DNA from: Agapetus fuscipes
Taxonomy: Eukaryota; Arthropoda; Insecta; Trichoptera; Glossosomatidae
Reading direction: 5' to 3'
DNA length: 64,000 nucleotides
Assembly: GCA_951799405.1 (NCBI GenBank)
Contig: OX637361.1
Span: 6,471,156-6,535,155 of the forward strand
Below, in pieces: positions 54,458-63,630 of the stretch. A program made the position numbers and the translations under genes. Under the pieces are notes generated by a model that was not told the origin of the DNA, ran no database searches, and worked only from the letters and a program-made list of their open reading frames with translations. Each line of letters opens with the position of its first letter. The first letter of the stretch is position 1.

Positions 54458-55044
54458 TTTTTTTTAAAATATATTTGTGAAGAGGAATGCAATTCACCAT
54501 GACCAATATATTTTGCCTGACCAGAAACAGGTATTAATATCATCTAATCTAATCTTATCTAAGTTGCAAAATATATGTAACATTAAAGATTTACATTATA
54601 TGCACTTTCACAAACAGACATGCACAAGTTCGCGCTTAAACATTCCGCATGTGGTCCTACAATATAAAAACCGAATCTCACATGGACATACACCCTGCAA
54701 CTCTTACCGACCTTCCCTGAAAACAGGGGTGACATTGACAAAGTGAATCATTTTCTACAGCATGGGTGGTCAGTCGCATACCAACCTATAAGTCAAGGAA
54801 CATACACAACAAATTATATTTTTACAGTCAACAAATTATAATATAATATGTATGGAATCAATTAATAATTAATTCATTATTGTTTAATTTAATGAAGTAT
54901 TAACTAATAATTACCCAATTACGTGTGTTGAACCAGGGTCAAAGTTATGGTCAAATGACCCAAGCGGGGTTCGAACCAACGTTAATCCATTCCAAACACG
55001 CTAGAAAGATCAGCCCACTTGGTCCCCTCGGCCATTACACCGAC
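54458..55044 (-). mobile_element. SINE-D split by family C plus LINE 3' UTR
   Basis: The D tail is at 54458-54542. Body and head are at 54852-55044 (complement GGTGTAATGGCCGAGGGGAC). The insertion interrupts the ATCAATTAATAATTC segment. Confidence 0.85.
54543..54851 (-). mobile_element. Family C copy that carries ~55 bp of LINE 3' UTR
   Basis: The unit (complement TTCCTTGACTTATAGGTTGG to TAAGATTAGATTAG) extends upstream by TCCATACATATTATATTATA, ATTTGTTG and GTTGTGTATG. This matches the DNA immediately before C at 49655-49710, showing that C and that UTR moved together. Confidence 0.85.
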
Positions 55045-55089
55045 ACAAATTTTAATGTATATGTTATTTTATATGTGTAAAATTACCGA

Positions 55090-55352
55090 CTACATTGGCT
55101 GGGACACATTCAGCTAATGGACAATCGGAGCCTGGAGAAGACGATTGTAATGACGAACCCAGAAGGACGCAGGACAGTGGGAAGACCGCGAGCAAGATGG
55201 CCAGATGGAGTGGTGGCGGATTGCCGTGCTGTGGGAATATGGGACTGGAGCAGGAAGACGTTGGACAGACAGCGCTGGCAGCGGTTGATGAGGGAGGACA
55301 AGACCCACCCCAGGCTGTCGTACCAATGATGATGATGATGATGATGATGACA
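55090..55352 (+). mobile_element. 5'-truncated LINE C-terminus with (ATG)n tail
   Basis: Frame 55093-55329 encodes LHWLGHIQLMDNRSLEKTIV, MTNPEGRRTVGRPRARWPDG and a KTLDRQRWQRLMREDKTHPR end. WLGH, GRR--GRPR-RW and DR--W mark the C-terminal zone of endonuclease/reverse-transcriptase LINEs. Overlapping frames on both strands are shadows. The tail is about seven GAT units. Confidence 0.8.
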
Positions 55353-55467
55353 TGTATATGACTTCAGCGTGTTTAGGAATATGTAATTTTTAAGCCCATC
55401 AAGTACTAATCCCTCTTGTGTTAGAAGATCCACATCGCGAATGGACAATGAAAGAGTGACAAATCTT

Positions 55468-55724
55468 CCCCACAGGGGTTGTTTGGCTTATATACCTGCC
55501 ATTCGATTCGAAGATGACCTTTCAATGAAATAGTCTTAATAAGAATCACATTCTCTACAATCTGGGCTAAGAAAAAAACGTAAAACACGATAATGTGAGA
55601 GTTTTTTAAAATATTTTTAAAATCAATTATTAGTTTTCATAAGACACATTGGTCCTGTACACATACAAACATTGCTCTTGTGAAATTACCTCTGATGGTC
55701 ATAAGACAAACAAGCACTAAGGGG
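55468..55724 (-). mobile_element. MITE-F, complete, minus orientation
   Basis: Ends CCCCACAGGGGTTGTTTGGC and complement CCCCTTAGTGCTTGTTTGTC. The core AAAACACGATAATGTGAGAG matches the complement of the other copies. Confidence 0.75.
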
Positions 55725-55850
55725 ACGTTCTGTCACTCAAGTAGCTACCGACAGTAGACATACAGCAACACTTTAGAGTGCTTTCAACATGAGTTAAATA
55801 CATTGATCAATATAACAGACATAGACGGCGTACGTCTGTTTTTTCCTAGG

Positions 55851-56220
55851 TTCCATGATAGAACGACACAGTGACAAAACGACACATGACACAACGACCG
55901 GTCCGTAGTCCAGGTGGTAACACTTCGGACTCGTAACTGGAAGGTCGTGGGTTCGAATCCCGGCGGAGCACAAAAATATACCCTTTATATTTTCAAATTT
56001 GCTCTTCGCTGGGTTGAAAAATTCATAAACCTTTACCGAAGACCGGTCATCAAAAGGTCAATCCAGCCTTACAACAACTGGGTCTTGCTTGAGAATTGTC
56101 GCTTTCTACAGCGGTGACCAAGCTCGCAGAGGGCTCTTGAGGTGTGATATACACAAAAACAGCGCTCACCAAATAAATCAGCCTATTTTTTTTTTTTTTT
56201 AACGACACCTTGTTTCAGTA
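55851..56220. mobile_element. FB-G left arm interrupted by SINE-A
   Basis: TTCCATGATAGAACGACACA and GTGACAAAACGACACATGAC precede the SINE. AACGACACCTTG follows it. Only one arm is seen. Confidence 0.6.
55899..56200 (+). mobile_element. SINE-A type 2 with 6-bp target duplication
   Basis: Head CGGTCCGTAGTCCAGGTGGT, B box GGGTTCGAATCCCGGCGGAG, tail GAGGGCTCTTGAGGTGTGAT, poly-T end. Flanks AACGAC at 55893-55898 and 56201-56206. Confidence 0.88.
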
Positions 56221-56314
56221 ACATAGACCCACTTACTTTTAAAGTCATGGCACGCCTCTGTAAGAGGTTCTTGTTTTGTCGTGCCGTTGATTTTACTTCA
56301 CGGAAAGACCTTCC

Positions 56315-56513
56315 GCAACGCAACGCAACGCAACTAAGCTACACATATAGTGTAACTTCTTGCCGCGTTATCCCCGAAGGGGTCGCATGTGGCGAGTTGA
56401 ACCTATTTATTTTTACAGGTAAAGGGGCCGGCCTTACGCCAACCACTTCAGTTGAAGTGGGAGTTTCCCAGCTCCCGAGAGGGCTGGGACACATTTCTTG
56501 TGAAGGCTGAGGA
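56315..56513 (-). mobile_element. SINE-B, 5'-truncated
   Basis: The 3' half (complement of CTCAGCCTTCACAAGAAATG to TGTGTAGCTTAGTTGCGTTG) is intact and the head is absent. Confidence 0.85.
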
Positions 56514-56562
56514 AATAAAAAATTAAAATGCCTTAACTTTTTTTATAGAATTTACTTTTCAC

Positions 56563-56683
56563 TTTTTTTTAATAAATCCTGTGCGAGAGACTCCCTAGAT
56601 TCTATAGACTCTAGGGGTCTATGACACTTGTTGTAGTGCCGCAGAGGTGTACGAGCTTGGAGGTGAAGACCCAGGTGCTGTAA
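56563..56683 (-). mobile_element. SINE-A type 1 tail, 5'-truncated
   Basis: Complement of TGCGGCACTACAACAAGTGT and CTAGAATCTAGGGAGTCTCT with the A-run tail. Confidence 0.8.
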
Positions 56684-57094
56684 CTATTTATTTTTCACAA
56701 TTTATTTCACTACTTGACAATAACTGTTTATAGGTGTTACTTAGCGAATTGCTCTCTTGCGACTCTACTGTCCGTACCATTTTGATCTTTTATATAGGGA
56801 ACCAGAGGGGTCTTTTTCCCATTCACTAGATCATTCTACTACCACAACGTTATGTACACAAACAATCACTAGAACGTCATTCCAATGCACGAATACAATC
56901 ATGGACTACTCCTAGATGGTTTTATAATACGTGCATAGGTGTGTGTAGTCACTTTGATTTCATAGTCCGTCATATTATATGATGTGTGCGTGTATAAGCG
57001 CACGTATTTCAAGTTCGCGACAATAACATGAAGTTTATTATTTAAGTGTGTGAAAGAATTTATAAGATCAATTTATCATGTCTGTCATGTTTTT
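56684..57094. other. Intergenic DNA
   Basis: Nothing recognised. Confidence 0.4.
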
Positions 57095-57385
57095 TGTAAC
57101 TCAGCATCCATGATCCGTAGACGCACTGGTGTCACTGATGTCATACGACGAGTGGCCTGCTTAGAGTGGCGCTGGGCTGGTCACGCCGCAAGGCAGGACC
57201 ATGATAGGTGGCGAAAACGATTGTCCAGTGGCGACCCAGGATGTCCCAGTGGGGAGCGGGGAGACCCCAACTGAGGTGGCTGGACGACATCAAGAGATCT
57301 GCAGGCAGAGGATGGCTGAACACAGCAGCCGATAGACAGGAATGGAGAGTATTGGAGGAGGTCTACGTGGACTGAGAAGGGCTTA
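57095..57385 (+). mobile_element. LINE C-terminal fragment (RTE-like)
   Basis: Encodes MIRRRTGVTDVIRRVACLEW, RWAGHAARQDHDRWRKR and, after a frameshift near 57265, LRWLDDIKRSAGRGWLNTAA and EWRVLEEVYVD. RRRTGV-DV--R---L-W-WAGH-AR is the classic C-terminal block of this LINE group. Inactive. Confidence 0.8.
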
Positions 57386-57405
57386 GGAAGAAGAACGATG
57401 AAGAA

Positions 57406-57683
57406 GTATTCCATGTCGAGAGTTTGAGTTCGAATCCCACCGAGGGTGTCAGAAATGATTTCCGATTTCGGTATTTATTGCAAACCCAAGAATAAAATAC
57501 CGGCAAGGTTTACTTCACAAGAAATGAGTACCAGTCCTCTCGGGAGCTGGGAAGCGCCCACTTCAACTTGGCGTAAGGCCACTCTCTTATCTGTAAGAAT
57601 AAATAGGTTCCACTCGCCACATGCGACCGCTTCGGGGAAAACGCGACAATAAGTTACACTGTATGTGTAGCTTAGTAACGTTA
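57406..57683 (+). mobile_element. SINE-B, 5'-truncated, abutting the LINE
   Basis: Starts within the head at GTATTCCATGTCGAGAGTTT and ends TGTGTAGCTTAGTAACGTTA. It begins about 20 bp after the LINE fragment. Confidence 0.8.
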
Positions 57684-58329
57684 TTAATATTAATTTAGTT
57701 TTCAATTTATACGCTGTATCAAATTACTCTTAATAAAAAAATGAGTCATTTTCTAGTATAAATTTACATTTTATTTCGTAACGTTTTTTTTCTGAGAAAG
57801 CAATAATCATTATTATTACTTATATTAATTATTATCAAATAACGGGAACTCTCCAGTGTGTGTCGTTGCAAATTATGTGCAAATATTTACCACCGCTGAG
57901 TGGAGTGACAGACTACTGAATCATGTGATGGAATTTTTATATGTTTGCATGCTTTATCTTTCATTAATGAACATAATCCATTGTTATTCAGAGAAAAGTA
58001 TTGTATAAGTATCAACTTATCAAAGAAAATAATATGTGTATTTTTTACCACATCCTATTAAATTTTTGTTACTCATGCCGCCTTCCCCTGAAACAAAGGA
58101 GGGATTGGTAAGAGTTGTAATTTTTTCTACGGGATTTGTGGTTATATCATTGAAAACCAATTACGTGGTAAAAAATTGTATTCTAAAATGTATTATCCTA
58201 TGACGTCGTATAATAATAATAATTGGAAAAAATATATAGCGCCGTTTAGTGGCACTAACCACCCCAAGGACGCTTAAATCCAAAATTTGTGTCAACAAAT
58301 CAACTGAAAATTTTCTTGAAAACATACAA
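57684..58329. other. AT-rich intergenic DNA
   Basis: Nothing recognised, apart from a possible C scrap near 58075-58110 (CCTTCCCCTGAAACA). Confidence 0.4.
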
Positions 58330-58785
58330 TCTATAATCTAAGTTGCAAGGATATATTCATTCAAAGCTCTCAGATTTATGCCCACAAACAAACACGTGTA
58401 GTTCGCGCTTACAAATGCTGATTGTGTACTTACAAATAAAATCCAAACCTCAAATGAACATAAGCCCTGCAACTCTTGCCGACATTCCCTGAAACAGGGG
58501 TGACATTGGCAAAGTGAACCATTTTTTACAGTATGGGTGGTCAACCTCATACCAACCTATAAGTCAAGGAATAAGAGTAATAAATAACATTTAAGTATAA
58601 GAAAACAACAAAACCTTAAAAATAAATCTATACAAAAAAAGTCAAAAATGTCTTATGCAAAAAATGTAGCAAACTAATAAACCAACATTACAAATCAGCA
58701 TTGCAGATTAGCCGCCACTTCTTCCTGTCCTTGCATACTTCATTCATTTCATCCAGAGTCATAACTTTTACAATTCTTTTGTAAA
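58330..58785 (-). mobile_element. LINE ORF end, 3' UTR and family C (second locus)
   Basis: On the minus strand the frame KRIVKVMTLDEMNEVCKDRK followed by KWRLICNADL and a stop (58680-58785) matches VITLEEMKEVCKDRKKWRLI at 49.6 kb. About 115 bp of AT-rich UTR then leads to a full C unit (58575 down to 58330). Contains the MRLTTHTVKNGS frame in the C part. Confidence 0.8.
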
Positions 58786-58910
58786 ATAGTAATTTCACAT
58801 TTTTAAGTATACTTTTCTTGATTTAGATTATTTTATTTTGATGGATCCTGAGATAAAGATGTCCAGCTATCTTTTCACCTTCAAGAGATTTTATACCTGG
58901 GTGTTGACCG

Positions 58911-59232
58911 CAAACGCAACTAAGCCACACATACAGTGTAACTCTTGCCGCGTTATCCCCGATGGGTTTCGTATGTGGCGAGTCGAACCTATTAGTCAAT
59001 TTTAACAGGTAAGGGGGCCGGCCTTACGCCGACCACTTCAGTTGAAGTGGGGGTTTCCCAGCTCCCTAGGGGGCTGGTACTCATTTCATGTGAAGCCTGA
59101 GTAAACCTTGCTGATATTTTATTTTGGGGTTTGAAATAAACTCCGAAACGGGAAATCATTTCTGACAGCCTCGGTGGGATTCGAATCTGGAATGACGGCA
59201 TGGAATGCAAGTACTCTACCAGCTATCGACCG
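58911..59232 (-). mobile_element. SINE-B, near full-length
   Basis: Complement GTCGATAGCTGGTAGAGTAC to TGTGTGGCTTAGTTGCGTTT. The body GTCAGAAATGATTTCCCGTT is intact. Confidence 0.85.
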
Positions 59233-59914
59233 GATAATAATAGTAAATTTATACGTATAGATTTTATTAGCAATGATACCTAAGTTTCCAGTAGCTGGCA
59301 CGTGACTAAGTGGCACACGCCTCTAACCTCCACGTATCATCTGAGATCTGTGCCGACCCCAAGTATATAAACGTGGAAGCATAAATTCAACCTTCGCGTT
59401 TTATCAAAATGCATATGTAATCTAAAATAGTTCCTCTATTGAACGTTTTGGCTTCTATCTATTTCTGGCAAACACTTTCGCTGAATTTAGCGTAAACTTT
59501 TATACTAGAAGCAGGCATTGACCTTAGAAAGGTCATAATTTATTTTAAGACTCTATAAAAGTATAAATATGCAAATGAATTTGCAATCTATAAAACGATT
59601 TCTCAAATGAATGGTAAATATGTTTTTAAGGAATTTGTAAATTTTTACGGTTTTTTTAACAAGATTTTATCTAATGCAGAGAAACACGTTCTTTAAAGCA
59701 CGTAGGCAAACAAGTCAGTTTTGAGTCATGAAATTTGCAAAATTATAATATTTTGCAAATGGTGAGACATTTTCAAAAAAGTAAACCACCTTAATACCTT
59801 ATATTGAATAAATAGTTAACCCATAACAATCTACCTATTAGAAAAAAAAAATAAACATAAAATCATGGAATAAAAAACCCATCGAAGAGAAAAAAAATAC
59901 TTACCTTTACTATC
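59233..59914. other. AT-rich intergenic DNA
   Basis: Nothing recognised. Confidence 0.4.
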
Positions 59915-60245
59915 AAAAACCCAAAGTAAAATACCGGCAAGGCTTACTCAGGCTTCACAATAAATGAGTACCAGCCCCCTCGGGAGCTGACAAACCCCCA
60001 CTTCAACAGAAGCGGTTGGCGTAAGGCCGGCCCCCTAGACTTTAAAAATAAATAGGTTCCACTCGCCACATACGAAGCACTTCGGAAATCCCCTCACCAC
60101 ACAAAAGAGCTTAATCTTATTTTAGTGAGGTATAGCGTCACAACAATTTAATCAACAATCTAATAGATTTAAGGAAACAATTTCAAATTTAAATTAAAAG
60201 AACGCGGCAAGAAATTACACTACATGTGTAGCTTAGTTGCGTTGA
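59915..60245 (+). mobile_element. SINE-B, 5'-truncated, split by repeat J
   Basis: B sequence is at 59915-60088 and 60201-60245. Joined, they restore CTTCGG--ATAACGCGGCAAGAA. Confidence 0.8.
60089..60200 (+). mobile_element. Repeat J inserted in SINE-B
   Basis: CCCCTCACCACACAAAAGAG, TTTTAGTGAGGTATAGCG and TCTAATAGATTTAAGG match 11799-11900. It may use the CCTCAC/GTGAGG pair as a short hairpin. Class unknown. Confidence 0.6.
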
Positions 60246-60504
60246 TGTCTAAGAATGTTTACAATAATGTCCCCCAGACCAATAATAATAATCTCTACGG
60301 CCATTTAATTCAGCGAGTTCACACTAATAGCACGCTTAGTGAATAGCGAGTCGCCACGAGCTGGCGCAGCAACATGAATAAGTAATTAATTAGGCAAGTA
60401 GACAGTTGGTGAGCTCGCGCTGCGCTCACGCCCGGAGTGTGTGGGAACGGGACGAGAACCGGCATTCCCACGGTCCGCGGGCAGATGCCGCCAGACACGC
60501 TACC

Positions 60505-61135
60505 ACAACGCCCCAAGCGACGGCGCTACCAGAACGCCTCAAGTACCCGTGCCGGCGAAACGCCTCAAGCAACAAACCTGGCTACCAGAACGCCTCAAGT
60601 GCCCGTGCCGGCGAAACGCCTCAAGCAACAAACCTGGCTACCAGAACGCCTCAAGTGCCCGTGCCGGCGAAACGCCTCAAGCAACAAGGCTGACTGCCAG
60701 AACGCCTCAAGTGCCCGTACCTGCGAAACGCCTCAGCAACAGGCTTGGCTACCAGAACGCCTCGAGCACCAGAACGCTTCAAGCGCTACGACTACTAAAA
60801 CGCCCCGAGTCACAAGAAAACGGATCTACCATGTGGATTGGATTACGAATGATTGGATACCAACGGATTACCAGAATGGATTAAACACCATACATTACTA
60901 ATTAGAATTTAGAATACGTTAAGCGACGAGCCTTGCTACGAAGTCAGAACACTTCAGACTTGAAGCATTTGACTATCAGAATGCTCAAACGCCTCGAGTG
61001 CCTGTGCCAGTGAAATGCCTCAAGCAACAAGCCTGGCTACCCGAACGCCTCAAGCACCAGAATGCTTCAAGCACTGGGACTACCAAAGTGAAAGGATCTA
61101 CCATGTGGATTGGATACCAATGGATTACCAGAATT
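60505..61135 (+). repeat. 56-bp GC-rich minisatellite and its degenerate extension
   Basis: Units starting AACGCCTCAAGTNCCCGTGC followed by CGGCGAAACGCCTCAAGCAA and CAAACCTGGCTACCAG begin at 60533, 60589 and 60645. A 55-bp variant begins near 60701. A shorter block (GCACCAGAACGCTTCAAGCG, ACCATGTGGATTGGAT) occurs at about 60765-60880 and again at 61050-61130. As 56 is not a multiple of 3, the three plus-strand frames (95-154 codons) only shift between units. Confidence 0.85.
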
Positions 61136-61142
61136 GAACATA

Positions 61143-61530
61143 GTCTCCTTGACTGATAGGTTGATATAAGGCTGACCCCCCCGTGCTGTAAAAATTGGTT
61201 CACTTTTGGCAATGCCACCCCGGTTTCAAGGAAAGACGGAAGGAGTTGCAAGGTTTATGTTGTACCCAATTTTACACATATTTACTTTTTGAATCTATCT
61301 ATAATCCAATTTGCAAAAATACATGAACATTCACATTCGTATTTAATTAAGGCATGCTCACATGTTCTATAAGGTTGAAAATCCGATAAAAGTTGAAAGG
61401 CTTATGTTGACTTGAAATTTGGGTTTTGATGTTTATATAAAACCAGACCTTCCCTGAAACAGGGGTGACATTGGCAAAGTAAACCATTTTGTACAGAATG
61501 AGGGTCAGCTTCATACCAACATATAAGTAA
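61143..61530. mobile_element. Family C pieces in mixed orientation
   Basis: C (+) 5' part at 61143-61263, C (-) 3' scrap at 61295-61362, C (+) scrap at 61390-61440 and C (-) 5' part at 61443-61530 (complement starts TTACTTATATGTTGG). Confidence 0.7.
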
Positions 61531-62050
61531 AAGTAAAAGTATTATTAATTGTTTGATCAGCCTTAAAAAAATGCTCTTTTAGGACCAGGGAATTTCAGCT
61601 TATTGGTAAAAGACACTGGCTGGCAAAAATAAGTATAGAAACAAAGACATATACTCGTACCTAAGTAGATATACAACAAAAGTCAATAAAGTCTTTTTTG
61701 ATTTTTTTTCTTAGAAGAGTAAATTTTTTTCACTCTTGTAAAAACAACTTTTTTTTATTAAACATTTCCCACATAAAATAGGCATTACAAAACAAAAACA
61801 AAAAAGACTGAAGTTAAGAGTCACGCCTAGAACAATGAAGTGACTTGGCATCTCAGAACAAGATGAAGTTTCGCGAAATCGCATGCAAGTGTGAAAACCA
61901 CTTAGGACGTTTTATTGCGGACTAACTTAATGCACTTTGGGCACACACACCTGGCTACATACATATACCCTATGGGGAACTGAAATTTATTCTGTAATGC
62001 AAAAAAAATGCAAGGGATGTTTTAAAATATGTTGTGTTGTCTATTTAGGT
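61531..62050. other. AT-rich intergenic DNA
   Basis: Nothing recognised. Confidence 0.4.
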
Positions 62051-62520
62051 AGTAGGATGATTAATTTGTTGAATGCCGTTTCTGTACGCATCACACCTCA
62101 AGAGCCCTCATCACTATAGTAAGCGCCAATTCTCAATCAACACCCAATGGTTGTTCTTGTTAGGCTGGATGGACCTTTTGTGAACGGTCTTTGTTAAAGG
62201 AAAATTAGTTTTTCAACCCAGCTTTAATCTAAAATCTAAGTTGCAAAGATGTATTGCATTTAAGATTTATATTCTATGCATTCCCACGAGCAGACCCAAT
62301 CTCAAATAAACATAAGTCCTGCAACTCTGGCCGATCTTGCCTGAAACAAGGGGGATATTGGCGAAATCAATCATTTTTTTATAGTATGGGGGTCTTTCTC
62401 ATACCAACCTATAAGTCAGCGAAGAGTTTATTTGAAAAAAAACTACGCTTCGCTGGGAATCGAACTCACGACCTTCTTATTGCGAGTCCGTAGCGTTAAC
62501 CACTAAACTATGGACCGGTC
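62051..62520 (-). mobile_element. SINE-A type 2 split by family C
   Basis: Tail and body are at 62051-62222; head at 62418-62520 (complement GACCGGTCCATAGTTTAGTG). AGCGAAGAG continues the body after the insertion. Confidence 0.8.
62223..62417 (-). mobile_element. Family C inside SINE-A
   Basis: Complement starts GACTTATAGGTTGGTATGAG and ends GCAACTTAGATTTTAGATTAA. The central third is partly deleted. AGC flanks both sides, a minimal duplication. Confidence 0.8.
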
Positions 62521-63410
62521 AATAAAGTCATGAATTTCATTTTTTTTGTTCACTCGTTGTCTTCCAAAGCGACACCATGTATGTTATACATTTAAAATTC
62601 ATTTGAAAAGAATGGGTAAGAAGAAAAAGAAGAAGATGTTGTACAGAAGAAGAAGACGTTGATGGACTGGGCGGTTCTCCTTCTCCGCTGATGCATGCGC
62701 GGCGGTATTGCCTCCGTTGCCAGTGACGGCGTGGGATAAATGATTTACTGTGGAAGGTGCAGCCTTTCGTTGTAATTCATAAAAAAAAGTTTTAAAAAAA
62801 AATCACATTGAAAGAGGTTGTTCCCTTTACTTATCCGAATAACATACTAAAATAAGAAGAAAAAACATATTTAACAAAATTGTTTCAAGATTTTTGTTCA
62901 TTATCCTATTGAATTTCATAATCATAGTTTTTTAAATGTTGATAAAAAAAACCAATCAAGATGATCTATTTTTTGAACAAGAAATATGTTTTTTTTATGT
63001 CGTTTATTGTTAAATATCAATAGGAATAAAATGTTTTCTACTTACATTATCATTAAAAAAAATTGATTTCAATATTTTTTTAGATTACCACAAAGCATAA
63101 AATACCCAAAAATATTTCATTCATTACCCATCTACCAAGAATATAATTCAAACAAATTTTAACTATAGCTTGTGTATAGTTGATCATTTATACGTACAAA
63201 ATTTACTTCAAAAACTTTTCACATATTATAAATGTATGAAAGCATAGGTAATGCGATTGCAAACATAATTTAAAAATTTCGTACGTATACAGAATGAAAA
63301 AAATATAGAATTGAAAGATTTCGTACGCGTAGGGTATTGAAAACATACAAAAGAAAAATACTGTATTGTTCACTCTCCCTCCTTGGTCGCCCCGTCCCCC
63401 CTTGCTCTAG
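62521..63410. other. Upstream DNA of the E(spl)-like gene, no recognised repeats
   Basis: About 900 bp without any of the repeat families above, although it has AAG-rich (62614-62655) and A/T-rich stretches. A GCGTGGGATAA word near 62729 is one base away from a Su(H)-type site. Likely to contain cis-regulatory DNA, by position only. Confidence 0.4.
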
Positions 63411-63415
63411 CCTCG

Positions 63416-63422
63416 TATAAAG
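63416..63422 (+). promoter_or_regulatory. TATA box of the bHLH gene
   Basis: TATAAAG lies about 210 bp before the start codon. A possible initiator lies 29-39 bp downstream (the CCCAC or TTCATCC context at 63441-63458). Predicted, not measured. Confidence 0.5.
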
Positions 63423-63439
63423 CGACTTACGGCATATCT

Positions 63440-63446
63440 TTCCCAC
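63440..63446 (-). promoter_or_regulatory. Possible Su(H)-type site in the core promoter
   Basis: The minus strand reads GTGGGAA, which fits the loose RTGRGAR Su(H) pattern. Notch-responsive E(spl) genes normally have such sites further upstream, and a single 7-bp match is weak evidence. Confidence 0.25.
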
Positions 63447-63630
63447 TACTCTTCATCCGAACTTTGAACTGTCAACACCTTTATTGAGTAGACTATTTGT
63501 AAATCTCAAACCAAAAATCAGTATCAAACATCGTGCCTTACCGATCAGTGATTTAATTGTAAACAAACAATAAAAAAGTGAAACAAACAGTTGAGTTAAA
63601 GTGCCTTTTTGGATTAGTGATATTGAAAAA

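Noticed and set aside
60406..60901. Three overlapping 95-154-codon frames rich in P, A, S and N
   Set aside because: They are the three frames of a 56-bp minisatellite. The period is not divisible by 3 and all frames stay open by composition.
1..62520. Family C considered as a Helitron
   Set aside because: Several units have 5-8 bp target duplications and variable microsatellite tails, and two follow a LINE ORF. Helitrons make no duplications and insert between A and T.
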